A DNA stretch of 64,000 bases, from positions 103,115 to 167,114 of the forward strand of contig CABIXN010000006.1 in NCBI GenBank assembly GCA_902362715.1, written 5' to 3'. Source of the DNA: Lachnospiraceae bacterium (GTDB taxonomy: Bacteria > Bacillota > Clostridia > Lachnospirales > Lachnospiraceae). Made by a program: the position numbers and the translations under genes. Below the pieces are notes generated by a model. That model made no database searches, was not told the origin of the DNA, and saw nothing but the letters and a program-made list of their open reading frames with translations. The first letter of the stretch is position 1. The number at the start of each line of letters is the position of its first letter. This document shows positions 17,543 through 24,934 of the stretch, in pieces.

Positions 17543-17587
17543 AAAAAACCGCAGATCTGCTTCTTAGCAGATGCCTGCGGCTTTTTT
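17543..17587. terminator. Intrinsic terminator between cbiO-cbiK and the CARF gene
   Basis: CCGCAG (17549-17554) with CTGCGG (17575-17580) encloses an inner stem ATCTGC/GCAGAT. It is followed by TTTTTT on the plus strand and by a matching T-run (AAAAAA at 17543-17548) on the minus strand, so it can serve both converging operons. Confidence 0.9.
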
Positions 17588-17639
17588 GTCGTTTCATTTC
17601 TTATTTTCATTTGTGATACTGTCCATTCAAGTCCCGCTC

Positions 17640-18878
17640 TTACAGACAGAAACGTTTTAGTTCCTTGCTGAGCCCGGAAATTGTAAACTGATGAGCTTCA
17701 TTTAAAATATAGATGCCAAGATCTTTGGCCCGTTCTCTCACAAAGCTGAAATTCTGAAGATGTTTTTTCCCATAGTCCGTTAAAACCAGAATCTTTCTTG
17801 CATAGCCGAATCCATAATGATTGGCCACCACATATAATTTGTACAGCTCATCTACAGACACTGCCCCATTTTTACAGGAAACAAAATAAGGAACCAGATG
17901 GTGCATCATAATCACATCAATTTCATTGACGGTATTGGTCTGATTGTCATCCAGATGGGGATTTCCGTCCCAGTCCAGATATACGCTGGCCTTAAGATCC
18001 TGAAAATACTTTGTTCCCTCTTCCTCATCCTCCATTTCTTTTGCCGCAAGATATACTGCCAGCTCCAAAACCGTGCCGGATTTTGTAAGACACTTATGGA
18101 TATCTGCATTTTTATACGAAAATATATATTGATCCTTTGCGGCCTGAAAGTCTAAAATATATCCTCCCTGCCGCAGCCTTCCAAACAGTTCCGTCTCAAA
18201 GCATTCCCCGTTTAATTTACTTTCATCTTCCTTTGAAAGACAAATTTTCAAAGATTGCTCCTCACACTGTCCATATTTCTGAATAATTTCAAGATTAGAA
18301 ATCAACGTATTCCAGCCTGTGCAGTCCTGTCTGCACAGGTTCCAAAGCTGATGTACATCACGAACAAACTCCGGTGTCCATGAAATTTCCTCAGCGCTGC
18401 TTTTGGCAATCCCTGAAGAAAGAATGGTTCCTCCATAAATCTTTACCAGCTCCGGCACAGTCAGTTTCGGCAGCACGCCGTCCCAGGCATGATTCTCCAC
18501 TTCATCCATATCTACGTAATTTCCGCTGTTTAAATTAATGCGGTGCAGCTGCACCCGTTCCTTAAACCGCTCATAAACCATACCAAGAGCCACCATCACG
18601 GATTCCTCTCCACCGGTCAGGTTAAATTCACACTGTTCATTCTGATCCAGAATTTCACAGAGAATATCAACCATGGACAGCAGATTATTGGGATTCAATG
18701 TACGGCTCTCCACCTGGGTTTTCATACCTCTGTCCGATAGCACCTCCCGGCAGTTATCGGCAAACTTTTTCATCTTTTTCCCTTTAGAGCCCAGGAAGAT
18801 CACTTTTTCAGGACGCAGGTACAAAATCCCGGCTATATTTTCTAACGCTCTCTCATCATAAAATTCTACCAAAGTCAT
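17640..18878 (-). CDS. CARF-domain nuclease (Card1/Can2-like, DUF1887)
   Basis: About 412 residues from the ATG at 18878, where the CARF fold begins; upstream in-frame starts at 18908 and 18941 overlap the previous gene. The N-terminal domain (1-125) has the CARF ligand loop NLTGGEE (86-92) and VMVALGMVYE, known in proteins that sense cyclic oligoadenylates. The C-terminal domain is a PD-(D/E)XK-type nuclease with Glu272 (LELAVYLAA), Asp321 (NEIDV) and Lys336 (SCKNG); the residue two before the lysine is serine where many relatives have glutamate. Such proteins normally serve type III CRISPR systems, but no CRISPR genes are in the window. It is the last gene of the conflict cluster and probably an effector. 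Confidence 0.85.
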   Translation of the reverse strand: MTLVEFYDERALENIAGILYLRPEKVIFLGSKGKKMKKFADNCREVLSDRGMKTQVESRTLNPNNLLSMVDILCEILDQNEQCEFNLTGGEESVMVALGMVYERFKERVQLHRINLNSGNYVDMDEVENHAWDGVLPKLTVPELVKIYGGTILSSGIAKSSAEEISWTPEFVRDVHQLWNLCRQDCTGWNTLISNLEIIQKYGQCEEQSLKICLSKEDESKLNGECFETELFGRLRQGGYILDFQAAKDQYIFSYKNADIHKCLTKSGTVLELAVYLAAKEMEDEEEGTKYFQDLKASVYLDWDGNPHLDDNQTNTVNEIDVIMMHHLVPYFVSCKNGAVSVDELYKLYVVANHYGFGYARKILVLTDYGKKHLQNFSFVRERAKDLGIYILNEAHQFTISGLSKELKRFCL

Positions 18879-18897
18879 AATTATCTGCTCTTTTGTT

Positions 18898-20496
18898 CTA
18901 CCCTTCATTATAAATTTCGAACATGGTATTATAGGTGTCATCGTCTTTCATCTGCTCTTCCAGAGCCAGATCCGAAAAATCTACCAGCAGATTATGAAAA
19001 TGTTTCTGCTTATCTCTTTTTGGCGCATAATCCCAGTTCTGTAGATAATGATAACGCATCCAGCGCAGATGTTCAATCTCACGCATTTTGTTTTTTTCTT
19101 CATCCGAAAGATTTCTGTAAATTTCTTTCAGAAAATCGCCCTTTTTCACTCCTTTTGGATACGTATAGCCCTCCATCAGAATCTGTTCCTTCACACACAT
19201 ATGATCCGCCTGTGCAACGTTGGAATACTTGGTAAAATAGTTCATGCTGTTCCAGTCCTGTAAAAAATGAGGACATGAAATACATGCATTTAAAGTTTTC
19301 TGACAGCTTCCTGCTTCCTTTTCCCGGCATCCTCCATATTCGGCCGGAGCATTTCTGATATAAGTAGCGTGGCACATTTTAGCCCGTATCAGAGTACTTT
19401 CCCCAAGAATCATTTCCGGTTCACACATCTGCTCATCCGTGCCATATGGAACAATCTGCATTTTTTCAATATCCCACAATGTTTTCAAAATCTGCTCATT
19501 AAATACCTTTATATATATTTTATTCATTATGAAATATTTGTGCAGTTCATTTAAAATCAGCAGATTGCGCTCTTCCTCATCATAGGCCAGTATAATCCGG
19601 TCCGCCGCCTGAATCAAAGCTTCATCTTCATACCAGAGCTCTTCATGAAAGATAACAGAATCTCTTCCCTCCACCCGGTTTTCTTTATCATTTCCCACAT
19701 TAACAAAGCGAGATAATTTATGATGAAGATGCTGATATTCTTTGCTGTTCCCAAAAATATGGTACTGCAGATCGGATGTAATATCTCTGACATTCATCAG
19801 CAGTCCCTGATTTAAAATTTCCTGTCCGTAATTTCCAAATCCAATAATAACAATTATTTTTTCATCTTTTTGAAGCAGATTTTCCTTCCAGTATGCACGG
19901 CCGCAGTTTTCCGCCAGATTACAGATCTGAAGCCCTTGTTCTTTATAGGAGCCCCGGGCAATACGCTCCGTACACAAATATAATATTTTATCAGGATTCC
20001 CAAACAGATCTTTTTCATGAACATGAAGATACTGAAACATTTCATAATCCGTATCAAAAATCAGAATCTGCCTGGGTGCCCGAAAAGAAAGAGGACTTTC
20101 AGAAACTACCGCATGTTTTCCGATTTTCTGTCCCACCACCGGAATATATCGGCTGTCCCCGTGAATGGCTGCCGCATCTTTTTTGCGGACCTTTCTGCGG
20201 ACCTGCATATTTTTAAACACCGCAGACAGCACCGTAAACAAAACTGCCACTGTCATACAGGGCGCCGCCCACCTTGCAATATTAATCAATAGATTTACAT
20301 CTTCTTTATCTACATTCAGCTGCAATCCATACAGACACAAAGCATCATAAAAACCACTGATCACGCTTCCCCCATATAATAATGAAAAACCAATTCCTCC
20401 AATTACAAAAGGCGAAGCAATGATTCCAAACTTTACTGTTTGACGCAGTCTGCGTTTCCTTTTTTCTGTCATAGCATCACACTTCAGATCTTCCAT
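18898..20496 (-). CDS. Membrane protein with Rossmann (TrkA-N-like) and RyR domains
   Basis: A 532-residue protein. Two N-terminal membrane helices (about 22-45 and 72-94) are followed by a cytoplasmic region resembling TrkA-N/RCK proteins, with the dinucleotide loop IVIIGFGNYGQEI (GFGNYG 219-224). A cysteine-rich stretch (GGCREKEAGSCQ ... ACISCPHF) may bind metal. The C-terminus (about 472-515) reads EIEHLRWMRYHYLQNWDYAP, KRDKQKHFHNLLVDFSDL, which fits the RyR repeat found in ryanodine receptors and in some bacterial conflict proteins, where it is proposed to sense ADP-ribose-type nucleotides. AAAGGA lies five bases before the ATG. It overlaps the zinc-finger gene upstream. A sensor or channel-like effector role is inferred. 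Confidence 0.7.
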   Translation of the reverse strand: MEDLKCDAMTEKRKRRLRQTVKFGIIASPFVIGGIGFSLLYGGSVISGFYDALCLYGLQLNVDKEDVNLLINIARWAAPCMTVAVLFTVLSAVFKNMQVRRKVRKKDAAAIHGDSRYIPVVGQKIGKHAVVSESPLSFRAPRQILIFDTDYEMFQYLHVHEKDLFGNPDKILYLCTERIARGSYKEQGLQICNLAENCGRAYWKENLLQKDEKIIVIIGFGNYGQEILNQGLLMNVRDITSDLQYHIFGNSKEYQHLHHKLSRFVNVGNDKENRVEGRDSVIFHEELWYEDEALIQAADRIILAYDEEERNLLILNELHKYFIMNKIYIKVFNEQILKTLWDIEKMQIVPYGTDEQMCEPEMILGESTLIRAKMCHATYIRNAPAEYGGCREKEAGSCQKTLNACISCPHFLQDWNSMNYFTKYSNVAQADHMCVKEQILMEGYTYPKGVKKGDFLKEIYRNLSDEEKNKMREIEHLRWMRYHYLQNWDYAPKRDKQKHFHNLLVDFSDLALEEQMKDDDTYNTMFEIYNEG

Positions 20497-20749
20497 CTGA
20501 TCCTTTCCATTTGTCCGGTTCCTTTAAAATAATCCGCTGGTCAATCACTCTTGCCTTCATATATTCCCCGAAGATTTCCCCGTCTATAATATCAATCAGC
20601 GCCCCATAGACACCGCTGTATGCCCTGCACTCTCTGCACTCCATAACATGCCTCTTGCATTCTGCCTCTTTTTCTGTTAAAAGTTCACCCGCCAGTTCCT
20701 TTCTGGCCAGCTCTTCCAGCATTGTTTTTTCCGGATGTTCCATCATCAT
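20477..20749 (-). CDS. Small zinc-finger protein, anti-sigma-factor-like
   Basis: A 90-residue protein with KRHVMECRECRAY at about 32-44, the HxxxCxxC pattern of zf-HC2 anti-sigma factors. The rest (DIIDGEIFGEYMKARVIDQR) is unremarkable and there is no membrane helix. Its start overlaps the stop of the sigma-like gene by four bases, the usual order of a sigma/anti-sigma pair, so it may hold that protein inactive. The function is inferred from motif and context only. Confidence 0.6.
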   Translation of the reverse strand: MMMEHPEKTMLEELARKELAGELLTEKEAECKRHVMECRECRAYSGVYGALIDIIDGEIFGEYMKARVIDQRIILKEPDKWKGSDGRSEV

Positions 20750-21684
20750 GCTCTGTCTCCTTTTTTTCTGCTCTTTACTTTATTTGCCGCAGCTTTAAAA
20801 TCCGCATACTCCATCAGAATCTCTGTCATAGTCGGATCCTTTAGAATGCTGGAAGCTATTTTATCAATAATTGCTTTGTTCACACGAATACACCACTGGC
20901 TTGCAGCTTTTGTATGAAATTCTTCTGTAATTACAATATCAGAAACAGGAATTACTTCTTCGTCTTCACAAACATAAGCCTTGTTCAGATTTTTCAGATA
21001 CCGCTCTCCCCATTCATACTGATGCTCTCTGTCACTGCTGTTAAACTCTTCTTTAAACTCCTCTGACAGCTGGCCCACATTATGATCCTTCATATACTGA
21101 AACGCCCAGTCCACAGCATTGTTTTTATTCTCATCGCCAATAATATGAGACAAAATCTTAGCGTATCCAAGACAGAGCAGCATATAAGGCTCCCGTTTAA
21201 AATCAAAAAATTCCATCATATACATATGAATCACCTGGCTGATAATCTGAAACTGTTCCTTCTTCCAAAAATAATCAAATGGATTCCCCTGGGGATCAGA
21301 TACTGTCTTTAAAGGCTGGCCCCCCTCTTCCATGCCCTCCAGGGACTGAGAATGCACCAGTTCCTCAGCCTTTTTCGTCCCATAACGGACAGCAAGACGC
21401 CGGTATATTCCCACACAATATCTTAAAACATCCTCAGGGGCAATGCGCTCGTCAGACTGCCAGAAACCCTCTGAAAGTTTTCTGCACACTGTCACACAGC
21501 CCTCCGCCATAATTTCCTGTTCCAGCTCCGTATCATAAATATTATAATCTTTCAGCTGTGACTTAACTGCCGCCCCTGCATAGCGCTCAATCAGTTCCAG
21601 CAGCAGTCCGCAGGCATCCATATCGTTTTTCTGCATCAGCGGATATAATTCTGCCGCCTTTTTTGAATCCTGTTCCCAACTCAT
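20746..21684 (-). CDS. Unknown protein with sigma-70-like N-terminal region
   Basis: A 312-residue soluble protein. Residues 10-95 (LYPLMQKNDMDACGLLLELI ... QEIMAEGCVTVCRKL ... VLRYCVGIYRRLAVRY) have the helical spacing of sigma-70 region 2, but no convincing region 4 is seen and the promoter-recognition residues cannot be judged. The C-terminal half is helical and charged. A strong AAAGGAG site precedes the start. Pairing with the zinc-finger gene downstream supports a divergent regulatory role inside the cluster. It could equally be a structural adaptor. Confidence 0.5.
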   Translation of the reverse strand: MSWEQDSKKAAELYPLMQKNDMDACGLLLELIERYAGAAVKSQLKDYNIYDTELEQEIMAEGCVTVCRKLSEGFWQSDERIAPEDVLRYCVGIYRRLAVRYGTKKAEELVHSQSLEGMEEGGQPLKTVSDPQGNPFDYFWKKEQFQIISQVIHMYMMEFFDFKREPYMLLCLGYAKILSHIIGDENKNNAVDWAFQYMKDHNVGQLSEEFKEEFNSSDREHQYEWGERYLKNLNKAYVCEDEEVIPVSDIVITEEFHTKAASQWCIRVNKAIIDKIASSILKDPTMTEILMEYADFKAAANKVKSRKKGDRA

Positions 21685-21737
21685 ACCTTATACTCCTTTA
21701 TCCTGAACTCACTTTTGTGGTATGTCTCTATATGATA

Positions 21738-22361
21738 TCAAAGTCCAAATATCTTCATATTGTCCTGGACTTTTTTCAAAAGCTGATCCGGCATTTCCGA
21801 TATATGCTCCAGCAGAAACTGTACATACATCCCATATTCCTGCCATTTTCCCCCCTGCCGCAAAAGCTCTGCACTTTCCGAAAAATACTCCTCCGTCCAA
21901 AGACAGGACGGCACTGCTTTTAAAAATTCCTCCCAGACAGAACAGATACGTAAAACTGCTGTTTCTTCATCAAGCAGTCCCATATGAAGCAGCCGCACGC
22001 TGTTCCACACTTTATGAAAGACCCTAAGCCGATCTTTCTGCCCGGCCGCTTTCTTCCTGTACAGTCCGCACAGATAATCCCAGCCATAAGCAGGCTTTCG
22101 GCCTCCGGCAGTCTTCCGGAGCAGACAATAACGCCGGCGCACCGCAAGCAGCACCTCTTCGTCAACTTCATTCAGGACAGTATAGCACTTTCCTGCCAGT
22201 TCCATCCCCTGTTCAAGAATCCTTCTGTGGTTCAGCCGGGCTGCCAGCCCTAATAGCTCCAGGAAACATTCCTGCCAGTCAAATGCATCTGCCGGTGATT
22301 CCAGCTGTTTTTCTATCTTTTTTATGCAGCTGTAAACTTTTTGTTCATCCATTCTGCTCAT
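21738..22361 (-). CDS. Unknown helical protein of the conflict cluster
   Basis: A 207-residue protein that I do not recognise. It is predicted almost wholly helical, rich in Leu, Glu, Arg and Cys, with repeated tryptophan-aromatic helices (FDWQECFLELLGLAARLNHR, VFHKVWNSVRLLHMGLLDEE) that suggest TPR-like pairs. No signal peptide or membrane helix is seen. Its start overlaps the VirD4-like gene by 17 bases, so the two products are probably made in step and may interact. Confidence 0.55.
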   Translation of the reverse strand: MSRMDEQKVYSCIKKIEKQLESPADAFDWQECFLELLGLAARLNHRRILEQGMELAGKCYTVLNEVDEEVLLAVRRRYCLLRKTAGGRKPAYGWDYLCGLYRKKAAGQKDRLRVFHKVWNSVRLLHMGLLDEETAVLRICSVWEEFLKAVPSCLWTEEYFSESAELLRQGGKWQEYGMYVQFLLEHISEMPDQLLKKVQDNMKIFGL

Positions 22362-23961
22362 AATTCATCAATATCCCTATCAGCTTCTCCATCTGATTCA
22401 CAGATTTTTCCATCAGATCTTCTTCCCCGGAAGTCTTAAGATCTTTCTGGGCCTTTTTTGGTTTCTGACTATCACTGTAAAACAGCGGGCCCCGCTGTCC
22501 CTGTCTTAACTGACGGATTAAATGATCAAGAGAAAACAGCGCAGTCTCTTCTCTGTCTGTTACCGGAAGCGCCGGAGCCTCACAGAAGGGAAATTTATAT
22601 TCTGAAATATCAGCCATCTGTGTCAGTATCGGATAATTTCTTCCTGCTAAGATCAGAGCCTCCCCCTTTTTTTTGCTTAAATGAAGCAGCTGAGAAGGGG
22701 AAATTAAAGGCCGGACACTGCCGTTTATGGTATATACATTACCGCACAGATTGCTGATTTCTGTTAAATGCTCAAACTCTTTGGAATTTAGATAAATCCA
22801 GTTCTCACAGTTGCTTGTAATGGTTCTGGCATTTTCACCATACAGCTTATTCAGCTGATACATACTCTGAATTACAAGAAAGAACCGGATATTTCTGCTT
22901 CTTGCCGCCGTTATCATAGCCTCCATATCCGGAATGGCGGGAATATTAGCAAATTCATCAAGAACAAAATTCAAGCGTCTTAAAAGTCCCATGGCCGGCT
23001 GTTTCTGCGCCTCTATAATCATCGTCTCATAACACTGCTTAATAAACAGTGTAGCCAGAAAATGAAAGGTGTTTTTTTCATCCGGAATCATAATGTAGAC
23101 AGCCGTCTTTTCTCTGCTAATATCCTGAATCCGAAAATCACTGTCAGCCATCATGGAAATCAGATTTTTCTGCAATATAAAAATGCGCACCATAGCATGA
23201 AGAGAACTCATGATGCTGTCCTTTGTTTTTTCGGATGAAATCAGTACTCCCTCCAGATTCATACCGGCTACAGAGTCTGGATTGATAGAATCAAACAATT
23301 CATACAACCGGTTTTCCTCAATGGGTTTTCCATATTCCCCGCACAGTTTTACAAAGCTTCCCATATTAATCTCTTCCGGCCGTCCCGTCTCAAACAGGAT
23401 CAAAAGCAGTGCCAGCGCCAGAGAAGATGCCTGCAAAATCCAGTAAATATCGACGGTTTTGCGCATGGAATCTGCACAGATGCTGTTTATAAGATCATTC
23501 AGCATTCCAACAGCCTCATCCTTTTTTCCGTCACAATACAGTTCATATGGCAGCTTTAACGGATTCCATCTGTCAGAATGCAGAAAATCCCGAAAATTAA
23601 CAGCTACTACCCGAAATCCGTTTGCCTGGGCAGTCCCGGCAGTCTGCTGATACAGCTCTCCCTTTGGGTCCGTCACTACAAAAGACTCTCCGGCACTGGC
23701 CATCAAATGAATCATGGGCATCACAAACAAACGGCTTTTTTTAGAGCCTGTAGCGCCTAAAAGCAGCGTATGATTATCCTGGTGGTCTACATATGCTGTT
23801 CTGCCGTCGCTAAGCAGCGGAATACCGGCAGCCTCATAAGGTGTTTTTTCTATCTGGATTCTGACCGTATCCGCCATAATTTCCTCCGGCTCCGCCCACC
23901 GGCTCTCCTGATAAGGCATATGATAACGGTCATATCGGTAAGTATCTTTAATCTCTTTCAT
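22345..23961 (-). CDS. VirD4/TraG-like ATPase (type IV coupling protein family)
   Basis: About 538 residues from the ATG at 23961, which overlaps the upstream stop as ATGA and follows GGAGGAAACAG. The fold is that of type IV secretion coupling ATPases: FVVTDPKGELYQQTAG, the Walker B line FVLDEFANIPAIPD (about 332-345), and ITAARSRNIRFFLVIQSMYQ with QLNKLYGE. The Walker A loop reads GATGSKKS (69-76), with lysine in place of the last glycine. There is no N-terminal membrane anchor. No relaxase or type IV secretion genes are nearby, so DNA transfer is unlikely; the protein more probably moves nucleic acid or protein within the conflict system. Confidence 0.8.
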   Translation of the reverse strand: MKEIKDTYRYDRYHMPYQESRWAEPEEIMADTVRIQIEKTPYEAAGIPLLSDGRTAYVDHQDNHTLLLGATGSKKSRLFVMPMIHLMASAGESFVVTDPKGELYQQTAGTAQANGFRVVAVNFRDFLHSDRWNPLKLPYELYCDGKKDEAVGMLNDLINSICADSMRKTVDIYWILQASSLALALLLILFETGRPEEINMGSFVKLCGEYGKPIEENRLYELFDSINPDSVAGMNLEGVLISSEKTKDSIMSSLHAMVRIFILQKNLISMMADSDFRIQDISREKTAVYIMIPDEKNTFHFLATLFIKQCYETMIIEAQKQPAMGLLRRLNFVLDEFANIPAIPDMEAMITAARSRNIRFFLVIQSMYQLNKLYGENARTITSNCENWIYLNSKEFEHLTEISNLCGNVYTINGSVRPLISPSQLLHLSKKKGEALILAGRNYPILTQMADISEYKFPFCEAPALPVTDREETALFSLDHLIRQLRQGQRGPLFYSDSQKPKKAQKDLKTSGEEDLMEKSVNQMEKLIGILMNYEQNG

Positions 23962-24812
23962 TCTGTTTCCTCCCCCCGCTGGCAAACAGGTTTCATATAA
24001 TGACAAATAAAGGAGTCACCGCTGCCGGATTCCTGAAGCATTTCAGCCGTGATCTGTTTTTCTTCCAGGATCTTGCTGCTGTACAAATCATAAATCATTT
24101 CCTGGGCCATAAGGTTTATGGTATTATAACCGTCAAAATAGGGATTTGATTTCATTACTTCAATGGCATCTGTCAGTATTTTTCCCGCTTCTTTGCTGAT
24201 GGAAATCCCATAAGACATACAGCGCCTTTCCAGATGCTGATACAAAACGCCGGTCTTTGGCAGAGCAATATGAATGGTTTTATACCTTAAATAATATGCA
24301 ATCTGTCTGCATGCACGTTCTTCCGCTTTCACATCTGCATCCGCAATCAGCACAATCAGCCAGTCTTTTGTATTCTCAGACAAAAATTCCAGAAAGCGGT
24401 TCATATGGGGCTCTTTCATATGGGAAAGCCAGGGAGTAATATGTACAGCTAAAATCCCCCGGTAGTACTGGCGGTATCCGGCCTCATAAGAAAGACATTC
24501 AATCAAGCGTGTCAGCTCGCTAAAAGGCCCAGAAGGTTCACAATACCCCAGTTCAAATTCAATTACCTTTTTATTGCCGGAAAAATCCATAATCTGCCGT
24601 GCTTCCAGATACTGTGCAAGCAGACGCAGAACATATGATTTTCCTGTTCCGGCTCCAGAAATCCAGAAATAATCAGGAAGCAATATTTCCTGTTCCAGTG
24701 GAAAATGTCCAATATTATCCGCCAGCACTTCCCACTTTCTGACCTCCTGCTTTAACTCCTCCATTCCATTCAATTCCATAATCTGCTGATAATAGCGGTC
24801 CTTCTGTTCCAT
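23958..24812 (-). CDS. P-loop (AAA-like) ATPase of the conflict cluster
   Basis: A 284-residue protein with Walker A GAGTGKS (53-59) inside DYFWISGAGTGKSYVLRLLA. The expected Walker B acids are not obvious: the strand after it reads GILAVHITPWL and a later one WLIVLIADADV, so ATP hydrolysis may be weak or use another residue. The opening MELNGMEELKQEVRKW resembles the linker of AAA proteins of the CbbX/EccA kind. AAAGGAG precedes the ATG, and a promoter and hairpin lie upstream. It is translationally coupled to the VirD4-like gene and may act with it. Confidence 0.7.
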   Translation of the reverse strand: MEQKDRYYQQIMELNGMEELKQEVRKWEVLADNIGHFPLEQEILLPDYFWISGAGTGKSYVLRLLAQYLEARQIMDFSGNKKVIEFELGYCEPSGPFSELTRLIECLSYEAGYRQYYRGILAVHITPWLSHMKEPHMNRFLEFLSENTKDWLIVLIADADVKAEERACRQIAYYLRYKTIHIALPKTGVLYQHLERRCMSYGISISKEAGKILTDAIEVMKSNPYFDGYNTINLMAQEMIYDLYSSKILEEKQITAEMLQESGSGDSFICHYMKPVCQRGEETE

Positions 24813-24848
24813 CCCCGTTCTCCTTTGTGTTCATCCCTCTATCTATTT

Positions 24849-24876
24849 ATTATAGCAAAGTAAAACAGGCAGGCAA
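24849..24876 (-). promoter_or_regulatory. Internal promoter for the second half of the conflict cluster
   Basis: Leftward TTGCCT (24871-24876) and TATAAT (24849-24854) are 16 bases apart, 37 bases before the AAA ATPase start. The -35 lies inside the hairpin at 24862-24903, so the cluster probably has two transcription units. Confidence 0.55.
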
Positions 24877-24903
24877 CAGTTTCCTGTTGTTCCCGCCTGT
24901 TTT
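24862..24903. terminator. Hairpin between the STAND and AAA ATPase genes
   Basis: AAAACAGGC (24862-24870) pairs with GCCTGTTTT (24895-24903) and an inner CAACAG/CTGTTG stem closes on a four-base loop. T-rich ends on both strands make it a likely, partial terminator of the TIR-STAND unit. Confidence 0.65.
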
Positions 24904-24934
24904 CTTTTTCCTGTTTTTATTGTTTTTTGTCTTT

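Noticed and set aside
22345..24006. VirD4-like gene as part of an integrative conjugative element.
   Set aside because: No relaxase, VirB4, VirB6 or integrase gene is nearby and the neighbours are signalling and effector proteins.
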